A DNA stretch of 64,000 bases from Dehalobacter alkaniphilus (GCA_040500365.1 CP148031.1:2542001-2606000); one strand, 5' to 3'; shown: positions 23,849 to 32,600, counted from the first letter of the stretch. The notes: a model not told the origin generated them from the letters alone. Program-made: numbers and translations.

Positions 23849-24217
23849 CTAAACAGGCAGTATTTGAATGTACCAGATAAAAAAGCCTGCAAGCAGCAGG
23901 AATACTGTCGTAGCAGTCCATCTGAGAATTGACAGGATTCCTTTAACCGAAGCTGCCAGGCTTTCAATATCTTTTTCTTTTTTGACGCACTCCATCTCCT
24001 GCTCTTTCATTCTTTCGTCGTGGCTGCTGAGCATCTCCTTGATATCAAAGCTGAACTCCATCAACTGCTCGCACAAACTATCTAGCCGTTTGGATTCTAG
24101 CACCGAGGAAGATTCCAGGATCGCCAGCCGTTCATCGTGCTTCTTCAAAGCCTTTTCATGATCTTTCAATCTTTCTTCAAGTTCCTTCTTTCTCTTCTCA
24201 TTCTCTTCCGCTGCCAT
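23849..24217 (-). CDS. XhlA-like coiled-coil membrane protein (phage lysis type)
   Basis: A 122-residue protein. Residues 1-95 are charged and heptad-like, predicted coiled coil; residues about 98-118 are one membrane helix (LRWTATTVFLLLAGFFIWYI). This is the layout of the hemolysin XhlA family found beside holin and endolysin genes of Bacillus phage PBSX. A strong GGAGG precedes ATG. It lies behind the holin and endolysin genes on the same strand, separated by a terminator, and probably helps membrane lesion formation; function by analogy. Confidence 0.6.
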   Translation of the reverse strand: MAAEENEKRKKELEERLKDHEKALKKHDERLAILESSSVLESKRLDSLCEQLMEFSFDIKEMLSSHDERMKEQEMECVKKEKDIESLAASVKGILSILRWTATTVFLLLAGFFIWYIQILPV

Positions 24218-24305
24218 GGCCTTTTCCTCCCTTCGTTTTCATAATCCGAATAAGCGGTCCGGATAAGACTGCTGACCGCATCAATGATTGCCTGCGTTGA
24301 GACTT

Positions 24306-24333
24306 AAAATAAAAACGCCCTTACAAGGACGTT
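24306..24333 (-). terminator. Intrinsic terminator after the holin gene
   Basis: On the minus strand AACGTCCTT, two-base loop, AAGGGCGTT, then TTTATTTT. The 240 bases between 24218 and 24457 hold this hairpin and no gene. Confidence 0.75.
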
Positions 24334-24457
24334 CCAATTAAGTTGCCAAACTATGTTTGATGTGATTCTCACTGTACTTATCATACCCGAGATTTTGCTT
24401 TAAAATCGGCAAATTACCGGAAAAAATTCGGAAAACAATATCTGTTGATGAAACCAG

Positions 24458-24871
24458 TTATCCAGATATGTTATTCGCCTCAGATGATCCTTGATTTTCA
24501 AGATTATTTTTCAAATTTTCTTTGTCCATGGCCTGCAAAACAGCTTTCTCCTTCGTTGGAGCCACAATATAGTCATGCGCCGCTCCTGCGATCAACGCGA
24601 CAAGAAAAGCATTGATGACGGCCAAACCAATGTTTTCGCCACTAACTTCTCCTCGAATGACCAGTGTCCAAATGATAATCAGGAAGGAAATCAGGACAGA
24701 GGACGGACGCACGATCCAGTCCCCTGTCCCGTCTTTGGAAATTCTCTTTCCTAATATTTTCAGGTAATCTTTCAGAAAAGATACAATGACGTAGACAGCG
24801 ATTACTGTACCACCGAGTGATGAAAGATCCTGCAGGGTAAAAAAAGACTGGGGCAGCGTAATAGTATCCAT
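24458..24871 (-). CDS. Holin-like three-TM membrane protein
   Basis: A 137-residue protein with three predicted membrane helices (about 18-36, 55-74 and 80-100) and a charged, Asn-rich C-terminal tail. It is 10 bases downstream of an M23 endolysin gene on the same strand, which is the classical position of a phage holin. The start ATG at 24871 is preceded by AAGGAGG; the longer frame to 24937 overlaps the endolysin. I do not recognise an exact family; the call rests on topology and context. Confidence 0.55.
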   Translation of the reverse strand: MDTITLPQSFFTLQDLSSLGGTVIAVYVIVSFLKDYLKILGKRISKDGTGDWIVRPSSVLISFLIIIWTLVIRGEVSGENIGLAVINAFLVALIAGAAHDYIVAPTKEKAVLQAMDKENLKNNLENQGSSEANNISG

Positions 24872-24881
24872 AACTTCCTCC

Positions 24882-25589
24882 TTACTTGGCTTTACAGAGA
24901 TCAAGCACTTTTTGGCAGGTATCGTAACGGTCCGCACCGATGATATTGATTGATTTTTCTGCTGCCTGATAATCGTTGCCGATCACATAGACTTTTTCTG
25001 CACAGTCAATGAATTCTTTCGTCACATTTGCGAGGTAACATACCGGTGCCTTTAAATGATCTGCCAGATAAGCTGCTGCTCTTTCATCCGGGCCTGGATT
25101 GCATAAAATAATGTTTTGAACCACCTTTTTCCCCTCCTCACTTGAATTCGCAGAAACATTTTTTACGGGTCCTTCTTTGTTCTCTATCCCCAGAAACACA
25201 GCTGGATTAATTTCGTTATTGTTTGTCCAGGGTGCCCTTCTGACCTCAAAATGAAGATGAGGGCCGGTGGTGTTCCCTGTTCTGCCCATCATACCGAGAA
25301 TGGCACCTTCATTGACTGTCTGTCCGCGGGTCACCTTCACGGAGGCAAGATGGGCATGGATCAGATCGTAATTGCTATTCCTGGTTCTCAGGATAACGTA
25401 ATTTCCCCACCCTGCCGGATCTGCACCCTGACCGCCGGCATAGGCTGTCTTAATGACAGCGCCCGCAACAGCAGCATATATGACTCTGTTTCCTGAAACC
25501 AAATCAATTCCCTCGTGATAACCTTTACCATATACACTGTTTCTGACACCATAGGGGTAAGATACGCTTGCTGACTTTAAAGGCATCAT
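24882..25589 (-). CDS. M23 peptidase endolysin with cell-wall-binding C-terminal domain
   Basis: A protein of about 235 residues with no signal peptide. The N-terminal two thirds is an M23 (lysostaphin-type) zinc endopeptidase with the motifs HEGID (first His/Asp ligands), LIHAHL and GPHLHFEV, all intact. The last 70 residues, with VYVIGNDYQAAEK and IIGADRYDTCQKVLDL, look like a CW_binding_2 type cell-wall-binding module. It cuts peptidoglycan cross-bridges. Lack of a signal peptide means a holin is needed for release, as for phage endolysins. A GTG at 25601 is an alternative start; ATG at 25589 has the better spaced AGGTGG. The holin gene follows. Confidence 0.85.
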   Translation of the reverse strand: MMPLKSASVSYPYGVRNSVYGKGYHEGIDLVSGNRVIYAAVAGAVIKTAYAGGQGADPAGWGNYVILRTRNSNYDLIHAHLASVKVTRGQTVNEGAILGMMGRTGNTTGPHLHFEVRRAPWTNNNEINPAVFLGIENKEGPVKNVSANSSEEGKKVVQNIILCNPGPDERAAAYLADHLKAPVCYLANVTKEFIDCAEKVYVIGNDYQAAEKSINIIGADRYDTCQKVLDLCKAK

Positions 25590-25615
25590 CCGCTTTCCCA
25601 CCTTTCAGATAGACC

Positions 25616-25670
25616 AAAGAAAATAAGACCTGTCCTTTATTAGATAAATATTCATAAAGTCTCAGGTCTT
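25616..25670 (-). terminator. Intrinsic terminator between regulator and endolysin genes
   Basis: AAGACCTG (25625) pairs with CAGGTCTT (25663) with an inner pair of CTTTAT and ATAAAG. On the minus strand it is followed by TTATTTTCTTT. It would end transcripts from the regulator genes before the lysis genes, so the lysis genes need readthrough, antitermination or a separate promoter. Confidence 0.65.
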
Positions 25671-25705
25671 ATGCATAATATGTGGCTTGTCTTATTCTTG
25701 TGCTA

Positions 25706-26251
25706 TTAGCCGGATTTAACGAGGTGTTTTACCTTCAAATAATCGCTGAGTTTCTGATTAATATTTTTCCGGCGGTATCTTATGGTCTTTTCGTCCATAT
25801 TCAACGCCAGTCCGATTTGTAAATTACTTTTTCTTTTTAAACCATAATACTGTTCACAAATCATCCGTTCCACAGGATCCAGCAAGTTCAGCGCAAAACC
25901 AATTCCCTCAATGGAAGATTCCAGATGCATGATCTCCATTTTTAGCCTAATCTTTTTTTCAAGCAAAATCACAAGCTCCCTTTGCGATTTTTCCATGGAG
26001 CGTGTAAATTCCGCATAAGCTTGCGCAGTTGGATCACAGACTAAGCCGTTTCCTCCTCCCGTGACGGGACGATAACTCGAAACTGTTCCTTTCGAAGGAA
26101 TAAGCTGATTTACATCCAATAATATTCTTCTGATATCTTCGGCATTCTTTTCCACCGCTTCCAAAGCTCTTTTCTTGACCTGCAGTTCATCTAATTTCCG
26201 GTAATAGCTTCGCAAGGCGGCTTCCATACCTTTCATAGCGGTGTCGTTCAT
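25706..26251 (-). CDS. Sigma-70 region-4-like (ArpU/RinA-type) phage regulator, paralogue 1
   Basis: A protein of about 181 residues. The N-terminal part is a long helix pair with a Gly-rich loop; the C-terminus LNLLDPVERMICEQYYGLKR then SNLQIGLALNMDEKTIRYRR is a helix-turn-helix resembling sigma-70 region 4, as in ArpU/RinA late regulators of Gram-positive phages. GAGGAGA precedes the chosen ATG at 26251; the frame extends to 26317 without a ribosome site. It is clearly paralogous to the gene at 26484 over its whole length. Likely a transcription activator of the lysis genes; inference. Confidence 0.65.
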   Translation of the reverse strand: MNDTAMKGMEAALRSYYRKLDELQVKKRALEAVEKNAEDIRRILLDVNQLIPSKGTVSSYRPVTGGGNGLVCDPTAQAYAEFTRSMEKSQRELVILLEKKIRLKMEIMHLESSIEGIGFALNLLDPVERMICEQYYGLKRKSNLQIGLALNMDEKTIRYRRKNINQKLSDYLKVKHLVKSG

Positions 26252-26380
26252 GTTCACTCTCCTCTCCGGTTGTTCCTGTATGTTCTTTATGGAGAATACT
26301 TCCACTGTAACAAGCATACGTTATTTTCAAGGATTAATTCGGCAAAAGCCAGGAAAAAATTCGGAAATCTCTTTGCATGT

Positions 26381-26483
26381 CTAGCACCTTGTCAACCCTA
26401 AAATGATTATATAATGACGACAACGCGGTATTACGAGAAATCTGCCGCCAGGGTATATAAGGTTCAGGGCTGACAGGTACTAG
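26381..26483. repeat. Intergenic imperfect palindrome, repeat family 2 (copy 2)
   Basis: CTAGCACCTTGTCAACCCT at the left and AGGGCTGACAGGTACTAG at the right are near-perfect inverted ends about 103 bp apart. The same ends occur at 11489-11545. It lies between the two paralogous regulator genes. Confidence 0.6.
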
Positions 26484-27023
26484 TTATTGATTCACACACA
26501 AACAATCCTGCAGGTAAAGGTTGAGTTTCTGATTAATTTTTTTCCTTCTGTACCGAATCGTTTTTTCGTCCATCCGAAGTTCTTTGGCAATTTGAAGATT
26601 GCTGTGCTCCTTAAGGCCGTAACACTTCTCACATATAGTTCGGTCAACAGGATCAAGTAGACTTAAGGCATAAGTGATCCCTTCAATGGTTGATTCAAGA
26701 TAGATGATCTGAATCTTCAGTTTGACACCGCGATGCAGCAACGCGGCTAATCTCTTCTCAAATTTTTCTACGGATGAAGTAAATTCATAATAGTTTTGCG
26801 CAGACCTGTCGCAAACGTACACACAACCGCCTGAAACAGCCATATATTGTGTAACAATCCCTCTGGAAGGTACCAGTTCATTGACATCCAGCAAAATATT
26901 TCTGATCTCATTAGCATTTTTTCTAAGGTTTTCAATAATCGCCTTTTTTACCCACAGTTCATTCAAGCTTCGATAGTAATTTTTCAGCATGTTCTCCGTG
27001 TCTGTTATCTGTGATTTCTGCAA
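26484..27023 (-). CDS. Sigma-70 region-4-like (ArpU/RinA-type) phage regulator, paralogue 2
   Basis: A protein of about 179 residues, full-length homologue of the gene at 25706: shared NYYRSLNELWVKKAI, LVPSRGIVTQYMAVSGG, and the helix-turn-helix LSLLDPVDRTICEKCYGLK then SNLQIAKELRMDEKTIRYRR. I propose a TTG start at 27023 preceded by AAGGGGTG; the frame is open to 27116, but that longer start lies inside the promoter. It is the first gene transcribed leftwards from the divergent switch with the S24 repressor. The tandem duplication of the regulator is unusual for a phage module. Confidence 0.65.
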   Translation of the reverse strand: MQKSQITDTENMLKNYYRSLNELWVKKAIIENLRKNANEIRNILLDVNELVPSRGIVTQYMAVSGGCVYVCDRSAQNYYEFTSSVEKFEKRLAALLHRGVKLKIQIIYLESTIEGITYALSLLDPVDRTICEKCYGLKEHSNLQIAKELRMDEKTIRYRRKKINQKLNLYLQDCLCVNQ

Positions 27024-27087
27024 AACTTCACACCCCTTTTTTGCCCGCAACCAAATGTCCTTACGCTTTAATTCAAAGCGTATATTA

Positions 27088-27116
27088 ATTATATTGCTAC
27101 ATTGCGTAGCAGTCAA
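27088..27116 (-). promoter_or_regulatory. Leftward promoter with embedded operator O1
   Basis: Minus strand TTGACT (27116-27111), exactly 17-base spacer, TATAAT (27093-27088). The spacer contains the dyad TGCTACATTGCGTAGCA (27095-27111), a 6-5-6 palindrome. Repressor bound there would block RNA polymerase. It drives the regulator gene at 26484. Confidence 0.75.
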
Positions 27117-27160
27117 CTTCTATTTTTGGAATTTTATGTTGTAATTTATATTTTGTCCTA

Positions 27161-27189
27161 TTGAATTGCTACTCATTGTAGAGTAGAAT
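27161..27189 (+). promoter_or_regulatory. Rightward repressor promoter with embedded operator O2
   Basis: TTGAAT (27161-27166), 17-base spacer, TAGAAT (27184-27189). The dyad CTACTCATTGTAGAGTAG begins in the spacer and shares TGCTAC...ATTG.GTAG with O1. This fits autoregulation of the repressor gene at 27210. Confidence 0.7.
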
Positions 27190-27209
27190 ATTTTCTTAGA
27201 GGTGATGAT

Positions 27210-27836
27210 GTGAGTTTTGGTGAAACTTTAAAATATTTGCGCCGGACGAAGAAAATTACGCAGAACCAGTTGGCCTTACACCTGGAGGTATCGCGTTCAG
27301 CTTTGTCTTTGTATGAACTTGGTTTAAGAGAACCGGATTATAAATTTCTGCAGAAAGTCTCTGATTTCTTTGGGATCTCTCTGGATAGTCTGCTGGGCAA
27401 AAACCCTGCGATGAACGAACTGCCGAATTTTAATAACGGGCATACCATTCCTGATCTTGCTATGGTTCCAATCGTCGGCCGAGTCCCCGCCGGAACCCCG
27501 GCCATTCCTTTCGAAGATATTGAAGATTATTTGCCGGTTCCCCGTTCGTTTGTCCGCGAAGATGAATTGGTCTTTGCCTTGAAGATTAAAGGTGATTCGA
27601 TGATTGATTTAGATATCAGTAACGGCGACCTTGTGCTGGTAAGAAAACAGCAAATGGCCCAAAACGGGCAGACAGTAATAGCCAGGATCAACGGGGAAGA
27701 AGTGACCTGCAAAAGGTTTTACAATGTTGATAATAGAATTACGCTTGAACCGGCCAACCCTACCTACCGGGCGTTGGAACCTGATCATGTCGAAATTGTT
27801 GGCGTTGTGTTCAAAGTCATCAAAGATATCTTCTAA
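27210..27836 (+). CDS. XRE-family repressor with S24 (LexA/CI-type) self-cleavage domain
   Basis: A 208-residue phage-type repressor. Residues about 5-60 are an XRE helix-turn-helix (TQNQLALHLEVSRSALSLYE). Residues 85-208 are a peptidase S24 domain with Ala94-Gly95 as probable cleavage site (GRVPAGTPAIP), catalytic Ser130 (KGDSMID) and Lys168 (VTCKRFY). All residues needed for RecA-stimulated self-cleavage are present. GTG start at 27210 follows GAGGTGAT. It is divergent from the two regulator genes, and both promoters carry matching dyads. It should keep the lysis module off until DNA damage; inference from family. Confidence 0.85.
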   Translation: MSFGETLKYLRRTKKITQNQLALHLEVSRSALSLYELGLREPDYKFLQKVSDFFGISLDSLLGKNPAMNELPNFNNGHTIPDLAMVPIVGRVPAGTPAIPFEDIEDYLPVPRSFVREDELVFALKIKGDSMIDLDISNGDLVLVRKQQMAQNGQTVIARINGEEVTCKRFYNVDNRITLEPANPTYRALEPDHVEIVGVVFKVIKDIF

Positions 27837-27858
27837 AAAGGAAGTAAAGAAGAATAAA

Positions 27859-27905
27859 AAAGCAAAGACTCCGTTTCATTTAATTTGAAACGAAGTCTTT
27901 TGCTT
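27859..27905. terminator. Hairpin terminator after the repressor gene
   Basis: AGCAAAGACTCCGTTTCA pairs with TGAAACGAAGTCTTTTGCT with one mismatch or bulge; it lies about 20 bases after the repressor stop. It can serve both the rightward repressor and the leftward small gene at 27922. Confidence 0.65.
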
Positions 27906-27921
27906 GGGAAATAAGCTGTTA

Positions 27922-28116
27922 CTATTGATCCATCAGCTTATTTCTAGATAAGTATTTTCTTGCTTCCTTTTTTGTATAGATAATTGCTTCAACAAGCATT
28001 TTTTTATTTTCAAAGACTTTTGGTCCTACTAATATTTCCGGTGTATTGTCATCCTCAGACAGGCAGAGTCTGGCTTTTTCCCCCATGCAGTCAATGATCC
28101 AAACTCTTATCTTCAT
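27922..28116 (-). CDS. Small hypothetical protein
   Basis: A 64-residue protein beginning MKIRVWIIDCMGEKARLCL; the ATG at 28116 is preceded by GGAGGAGG. The frame is open to 28209 but without a ribosome site. No known family recognised; no signal peptide or membrane helix. It has charged C-terminal helices (YTKKEARKYLSRNKL). A good ribosome site and an extended -10 promoter upstream argue that it is real. Confidence 0.5.
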   Translation of the reverse strand: MKIRVWIIDCMGEKARLCLSEDDNTPEILVGPKVFENKKMLVEAIIYTKKEARKYLSRNKLMDQ

Positions 28117-28305
28117 AATGATTTCCTCCTCCTGATGTAAAAGAAGATCATGAAAGGAAATATTAATGGTTTTACTGCCGTGAAGCCATAATTTTTTTAT
28201 TAATATCAATTTTGTTAAGACAGATCTTCATGTTGAAATTGACTAAAAATTTATCTGTTATCTTCTCCCTTCGTATTTGGCTCAAAATCTTAATGAGTAA
28301 AAGTA

Positions 28306-28314
28306 ATTATACCA
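28306..28314 (-). promoter_or_regulatory. Extended -10 promoter of the small gene
   Basis: Minus strand TGGTATAAT, a perfect extended -10 with no recognisable -35. It would give a leader of about 180 bases before 28116. The 28117-28436 gap holds this promoter and the metF terminator, no other gene was seen. Confidence 0.45.
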
Positions 28315-28354
28315 TTTACTTCCTGCGAAAATTGTAGAAATACTTGATTTTCAT

Positions 28355-28393
28355 AAAAAAATGACCTTAGGATAGTACTTTCGTCCTAAGATC
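28355..28393 (-). terminator. Intrinsic terminator of metF
   Basis: On the minus strand GATCTTAGGA pairs with TCCTAAGGTC around an 11-base loop and is followed by ATTTTTTTA. It lies about 45 bases past the metF stop. Confidence 0.8.
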
Positions 28394-28436
28394 AATCTTC
28401 GGCATAGAATAAAAAAAATCTATTCAAAAATCACAA

Positions 28437-29312
28437 TTACAGCAAGCCCTTCTCTCGCAGGATTTTAACAATACCGGCTGTTGATTCGCTTCTGTCCATA
28501 GTGTAGAAATGCAAGCCGCAGGCTCCTTCTCGGAGGAGTTCTTCGCACTGTGCCGCAGCGTATTGAATACCAAATTCCACTAGGGCATCCGCATCGCCTT
28601 CCGGCAATGAAGCAATTCCTTTTTTTAATTGTTCCGGTATGATGGCCCCGCAGTTTGCTGCAAGCATTTCCATCATTTTGACACTGTAGACAGGCATCAG
28701 GCCAGGAATAACAGGAACAGTAATGCCGCTCTTTTGGCAGCGCTCCAGCAAATGATAGAAGTAAATATTGTCATGAAAGAAGTTGGCAATGACAAAATCC
28801 GCGCCTTGATCCACCTTATACCTTAAGTATTCAATATCCTTTTCCAAGCTTGGCGCCTCAAGATGACCTTCGGGATATCCTGCTACCCCTATACAAAAGT
28901 TATAATTCTTTTTGGCAAACGTTACGAGTTCATAAGCGTAGTGAATGGTATCCGCAGGAATTTCCTTCGCTCCGTCTTTGCCCAGGTCTCCACGCAGTGC
29001 CAAGATGTTCTCAATCCCAAGGTCCCGGTAAGCATCCAGCACTGCAGCCACTTCGTCCAGCCTTAAACCATAAGCCGCGAGATAAGCAACAACTTCGAGC
29101 TTTTTCTCCTGCTTCAATTTCTTGACCAGTTCATAAGATCCTTCCCTTGTTGACCCACCTGCCCCGAAGGTGACCGAAACAAAACTCGGATCAAGGCTCG
29201 CTAAGACACCAAGCGTCTTTTCGAGTGTTTCCGCATTTTTTTCCGTCCGTGCGGGAAAATATTCAAAAGACAAGGTTGGCTTGCCGGTTTTGAATAATTC
29301 AGATATTTTCAT
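28437..29312 (-). CDS. metF: 5,10-methylenetetrahydrofolate reductase
   Basis: A 291-residue flavoprotein that reduces methylene-THF to methyl-THF, for methionine synthesis and, in acetogens, the methyl branch of the Wood-Ljungdahl pathway. Recognisable segments are LSFEYFPARTEKNAETLEKT, SVTFGAGGSTREGSYELV, ILALRGDLGKDG and VIPGLMPVYSVK, all of the TIM-barrel MetF family. The ATG at 29312 follows AAGGAGAG; six codons upstream are also open. It lacks the zinc-finger MetV partner next door. It has its own terminator and is divergent from carB. Confidence 0.93.
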   Translation of the reverse strand: MKISELFKTGKPTLSFEYFPARTEKNAETLEKTLGVLASLDPSFVSVTFGAGGSTREGSYELVKKLKQEKKLEVVAYLAAYGLRLDEVAAVLDAYRDLGIENILALRGDLGKDGAKEIPADTIHYAYELVTFAKKNYNFCIGVAGYPEGHLEAPSLEKDIEYLRYKVDQGADFVIANFFHDNIYFYHLLERCQKSGITVPVIPGLMPVYSVKMMEMLAANCGAIIPEQLKKGIASLPEGDADALVEFGIQYAAAQCEELLREGACGLHFYTMDRSESTAGIVKILREKGLL

Positions 29313-29345
29313 ACTTCTCTCCTTATCCATTTTCTTATGTTATTA

Positions 29346-29420
29346 CTTGCGTCAACCATATTGCGTTAAGGTTTAACCGGTTGCCAAATCATGGTGATTG
29401 ACAGCTGCTAGTGATATATT
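29346..29420. repeat. Possible third copy of repeat family 2
   Basis: ACTTGCGTCAACCAT at the left and GATTGACAGCTGCTAGTGAT at the right resemble the ends of the palindromes at 26381-26483 and 11489-11545. The match is weaker and may be a decayed copy. Confidence 0.3.
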
Positions 29421-29447
29421 AATTCAGAACGATGATTTCTGCAAGCG

Positions 29448-29515
29448 TATACTTTTATAACATATACTTTTATAGCGAATACTTTTATCATATACTTTTA
29501 TAGCAGTACTTTTGG
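29448..29515 (+). repeat. Five tandem copies of an ATACTTTTATA-like motif
   Basis: TACTTTT recurs at 29450, 29465, 29480, 29493 and 29507, a period of 13-15 bases, usually extended as ATACTTTTAT. It lies in the 356-base gap between the divergent metF and carB genes, about 160 bases upstream of carB. It may be an array of regulator sites or a simple tandem duplication. Confidence 0.7.
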
Positions 29516-29668
29516 ACATTAACGGCATTTGATTATTATGTATATAGAATACATAATTCTTTATGAAAAGCATCATCTTGTCTTGTTTTTTCTGATAAAA
29601 TGGTGTGAGGCTCTTACATAAAAATACACTATTTCAGCTTTATTTTTTATAAAGAAAGGAAATACAAC

Positions 29669-32600
29669 ATGCCAAAAAGAACCGATATTAATAAGATCCT
29701 GATTATTGGGTCAGGTCCCATCGTGATCGGACAAGCCTGCGAGTTCGACTATTCGGGGACCCAGGCTTGTAAAGCGCTTCGCAAACTGGGCTACAAGATT
29801 GTACTGGTCAATTCCAATCCTGCCACCATCATGACAGATCCCGGAATCGCTGATATCACCTATATTGAACCATTAAACCTTGAAAGTCTGACGAAAATCA
29901 TTGCCAAAGAACGTCCCGATGCCCTGCTGCCGAATTTGGGCGGTCAGTCGGCCTTGAACCTTTCCTCCGAGCTGCACCAGGCAGGCGTCCTTACGAAGTA
30001 TAACGTTAAGGTTATCGGTGTTCAGCTAGACGCGATTGAACGTGGTGAAGACCGAATTGCTTTCAAAGAAACCATGAACAGGCTCGGCATTGAAATGCCC
30101 CTCAGCAAAGCGGCCTACAGCGTAGAAGAGGCAGAAGCGATTGCCCAGGAACTCGGGTATCCGGTGGTTATCCGCCCGGCCTACACCATGGGCGGAACCG
30201 GCGGCGGTCTGGTTTACAATGCTGAAGAACTGAACGTAATTGCGAGCCGCGGTATTGCCGCAAGCCTGGTCGGTCAGATTTTGGTGGAAGAATCCGTACT
30301 TGGCTGGGAAGAACTCGAGCTCGAAGTCATCCGTGATGCCAAAAACCAGATGATCACCGTATGTTTTATTGAAAATATCGATGCGATCGGTGTCCACACC
30401 GGCGATTCTTTTTGTTCGGCCCCAATGCTGACGATCAGTCCTGAGCTTCAGGAGCGCCTGCAAAAATATTCTTATTCTGTCGTCGAAGCCATTGAAGTCA
30501 TTGGCGGCACCAATGTGCAGTTTGCGCATGATCCGAAGACCGGCCGGGTTGTCATCATTGAGATCAACCCGCGAACTTCCCGATCCTCAGCGCTGGCCTC
30601 CAAGGCAACAGGTCTGCCGATTGCGCTGATCTCTTCCATGCTGGCGGCAGGGCTGACCCTGGACGAAATTCCGTACTGGAGAGACGGCTCTTTGGACAAA
30701 TACACACCTTCAGGCGACTACGTTGTTATCAAGTTTGCACGCTGGGCCTTCGAAAAATTTCCCGGTTCGGTGGACAAGCTTGGTACCCAGATGCGCGCCG
30801 TCGGCGAAGTCATGAGTATCGGGAAAAACTACAAAGAAGCGGTGCAAAAGTCCATTCGCTCTCTCGAGACCAACCGTTACGGCCTGGGCTTTGCGAAAGA
30901 TTTCCACCAGCGGTCTCTGGAAGAACTGATGGCCATGCTAGCTGAACCGACCAGCGAGCGTCAGTTTATTCTTTACGAAGCGCTGCGCAAAGGCGCGGAT
31001 ATCAATGATCTGTACGCTTTGACCTATATCAAGCCTTACTTCCTGCAGCAAATGAAAGAACTTGTACTGCTGGAAGAAGAGATCTTAAAATACAGCGGCC
31101 AAAAGCTACCGGATGAACTGCTGACTCAGGCCAAAAAGGACGGCTTTGCAGACCGTTACCTTGCAATGCTCTTAAACTTAAGTGAAGCGGAGATTCGCAA
31201 ACAGAGAGCTGCCCTAGGGGTAGTGGAAGGATGGGAAGCTGTTCCGGTAAGCGGCGTTGAAGATGCCTACTATTATTTCTCTACCTATAATGCGCCCGAC
31301 AAGACCACAAGCAGCAACCAGCCAAAGGTAATGATCCTCGGTGGCGGACCGAACCGGATCGGTCAGGGCATAGAGTTCGACTACTGCTGCGTGCATACCG
31401 CCTTTGCGCTGCGTGATCTTGGCTATGAGACCGTCATCGTGAACTGCAATCCCGAAACGGTCTCCACGGACTACGATACCTCCGATAAACTTTATTTTGA
31501 ACCGCTTACCGTCGAAGATGTTCTGAGTATCTACGAAAAAGAAAAACCACTCGGCGTAATCGTGCAGTTTGGGGGCCAGACACCACTGAACATTGCAGAT
31601 GAGCTCAAAAAAGCCGGTGTCAAGATTCTTGGTACAACCCCGGAGACCATCGCGCTGGCTGAAGACCGTGATTTGTTCCGTAAGATGATGGAAAAGCTGG
31701 ATATTCCGATGCCGGAATCCGGAATGGCCGTCAACCTGGAAGAAGCGCTTGTTATCGCTGACCGGATTGGTTATCCTCTGATGGTCCGTCCTTCGTTTGT
31801 TTTGGGTGGACGCGGCATGGAAGTTGTTCACGACGCAGAGATGCTAAGCCGTTACATGGCAGCTGCGGTAGGCGTGACGCCCGACCGGCCGATTCTAATC
31901 GACCGTTTCCTGAGCAATGCGATAGAAGCGGAAGCCGACGCGATTGCGGACGGCAAGGATGCTTTTGTGCCGACCGTCATGGAACATATCGAACTGGCCG
32001 GTATCCACTCCGGAGACTCTGCCTGCGTCATCCCGCCGATCAACATCCCTGAAAAACACCTCGCGACGATTGTGGAATACACGAAAAAAATTGCCCAAGA
32101 GATGAACGTTATCGGGCTTATGAACATGCAATATGCAATTGCCGATGACAAGGTTTATGTTCTGGAAGCAAATCCGAGAGCTTCAAGGACTGTACCGCTC
32201 GTATCCAAAGTCTGTAATATTTCCATGGCCCGGATCGCGACCGAAATCTTGATGGCTGTCAATGACGGTAAGGAAACATCCGTCAAAAACTTGACTTCCA
32301 AAATAGTACCTTATTTCGGAGTCAAGGAAGCAGTCTTTCCGTTTAATATGTTTACCGAAGTTGACCCTGTGCTCGGACCGGAAATGCGTTCGACCGGTGA
32401 AGTGCTCGGCCTGGCCGATTCGTTTGGTCTGGCTTACTACAAAGCACAGGAAGCAACCAAGTCCCCGCTGCCGGAATCAGGTACCGTGCTGATTAGCGTC
32501 AATGACGACGATAAGCCTGCAGCGCTCGAGATAGCCAGGAACTTTGCCCAGATCGGCTTTAAGATCATGGCTACGGAAGGGACCCACAAATTCCTACTGG

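Noticed and set aside
24882..25601. The M23 gene as a secreted housekeeping peptidase
   Set aside because: No signal peptide or membrane anchor is visible, and holin-like and phage-regulator genes flank it, so an endolysin role is preferred.
29448..29515. Short regular repeats considered as a CRISPR array
   Set aside because: Period is only 13-15 bases with no unique spacers and no cas genes nearby; it is a simple tandem motif.
30026..30529. Long antisense ORFs inside carB (also in pyc, the hybrid kinase and the fused carB)
   Set aside because: They are frame shadows of conserved genes, without ribosome sites or family features.
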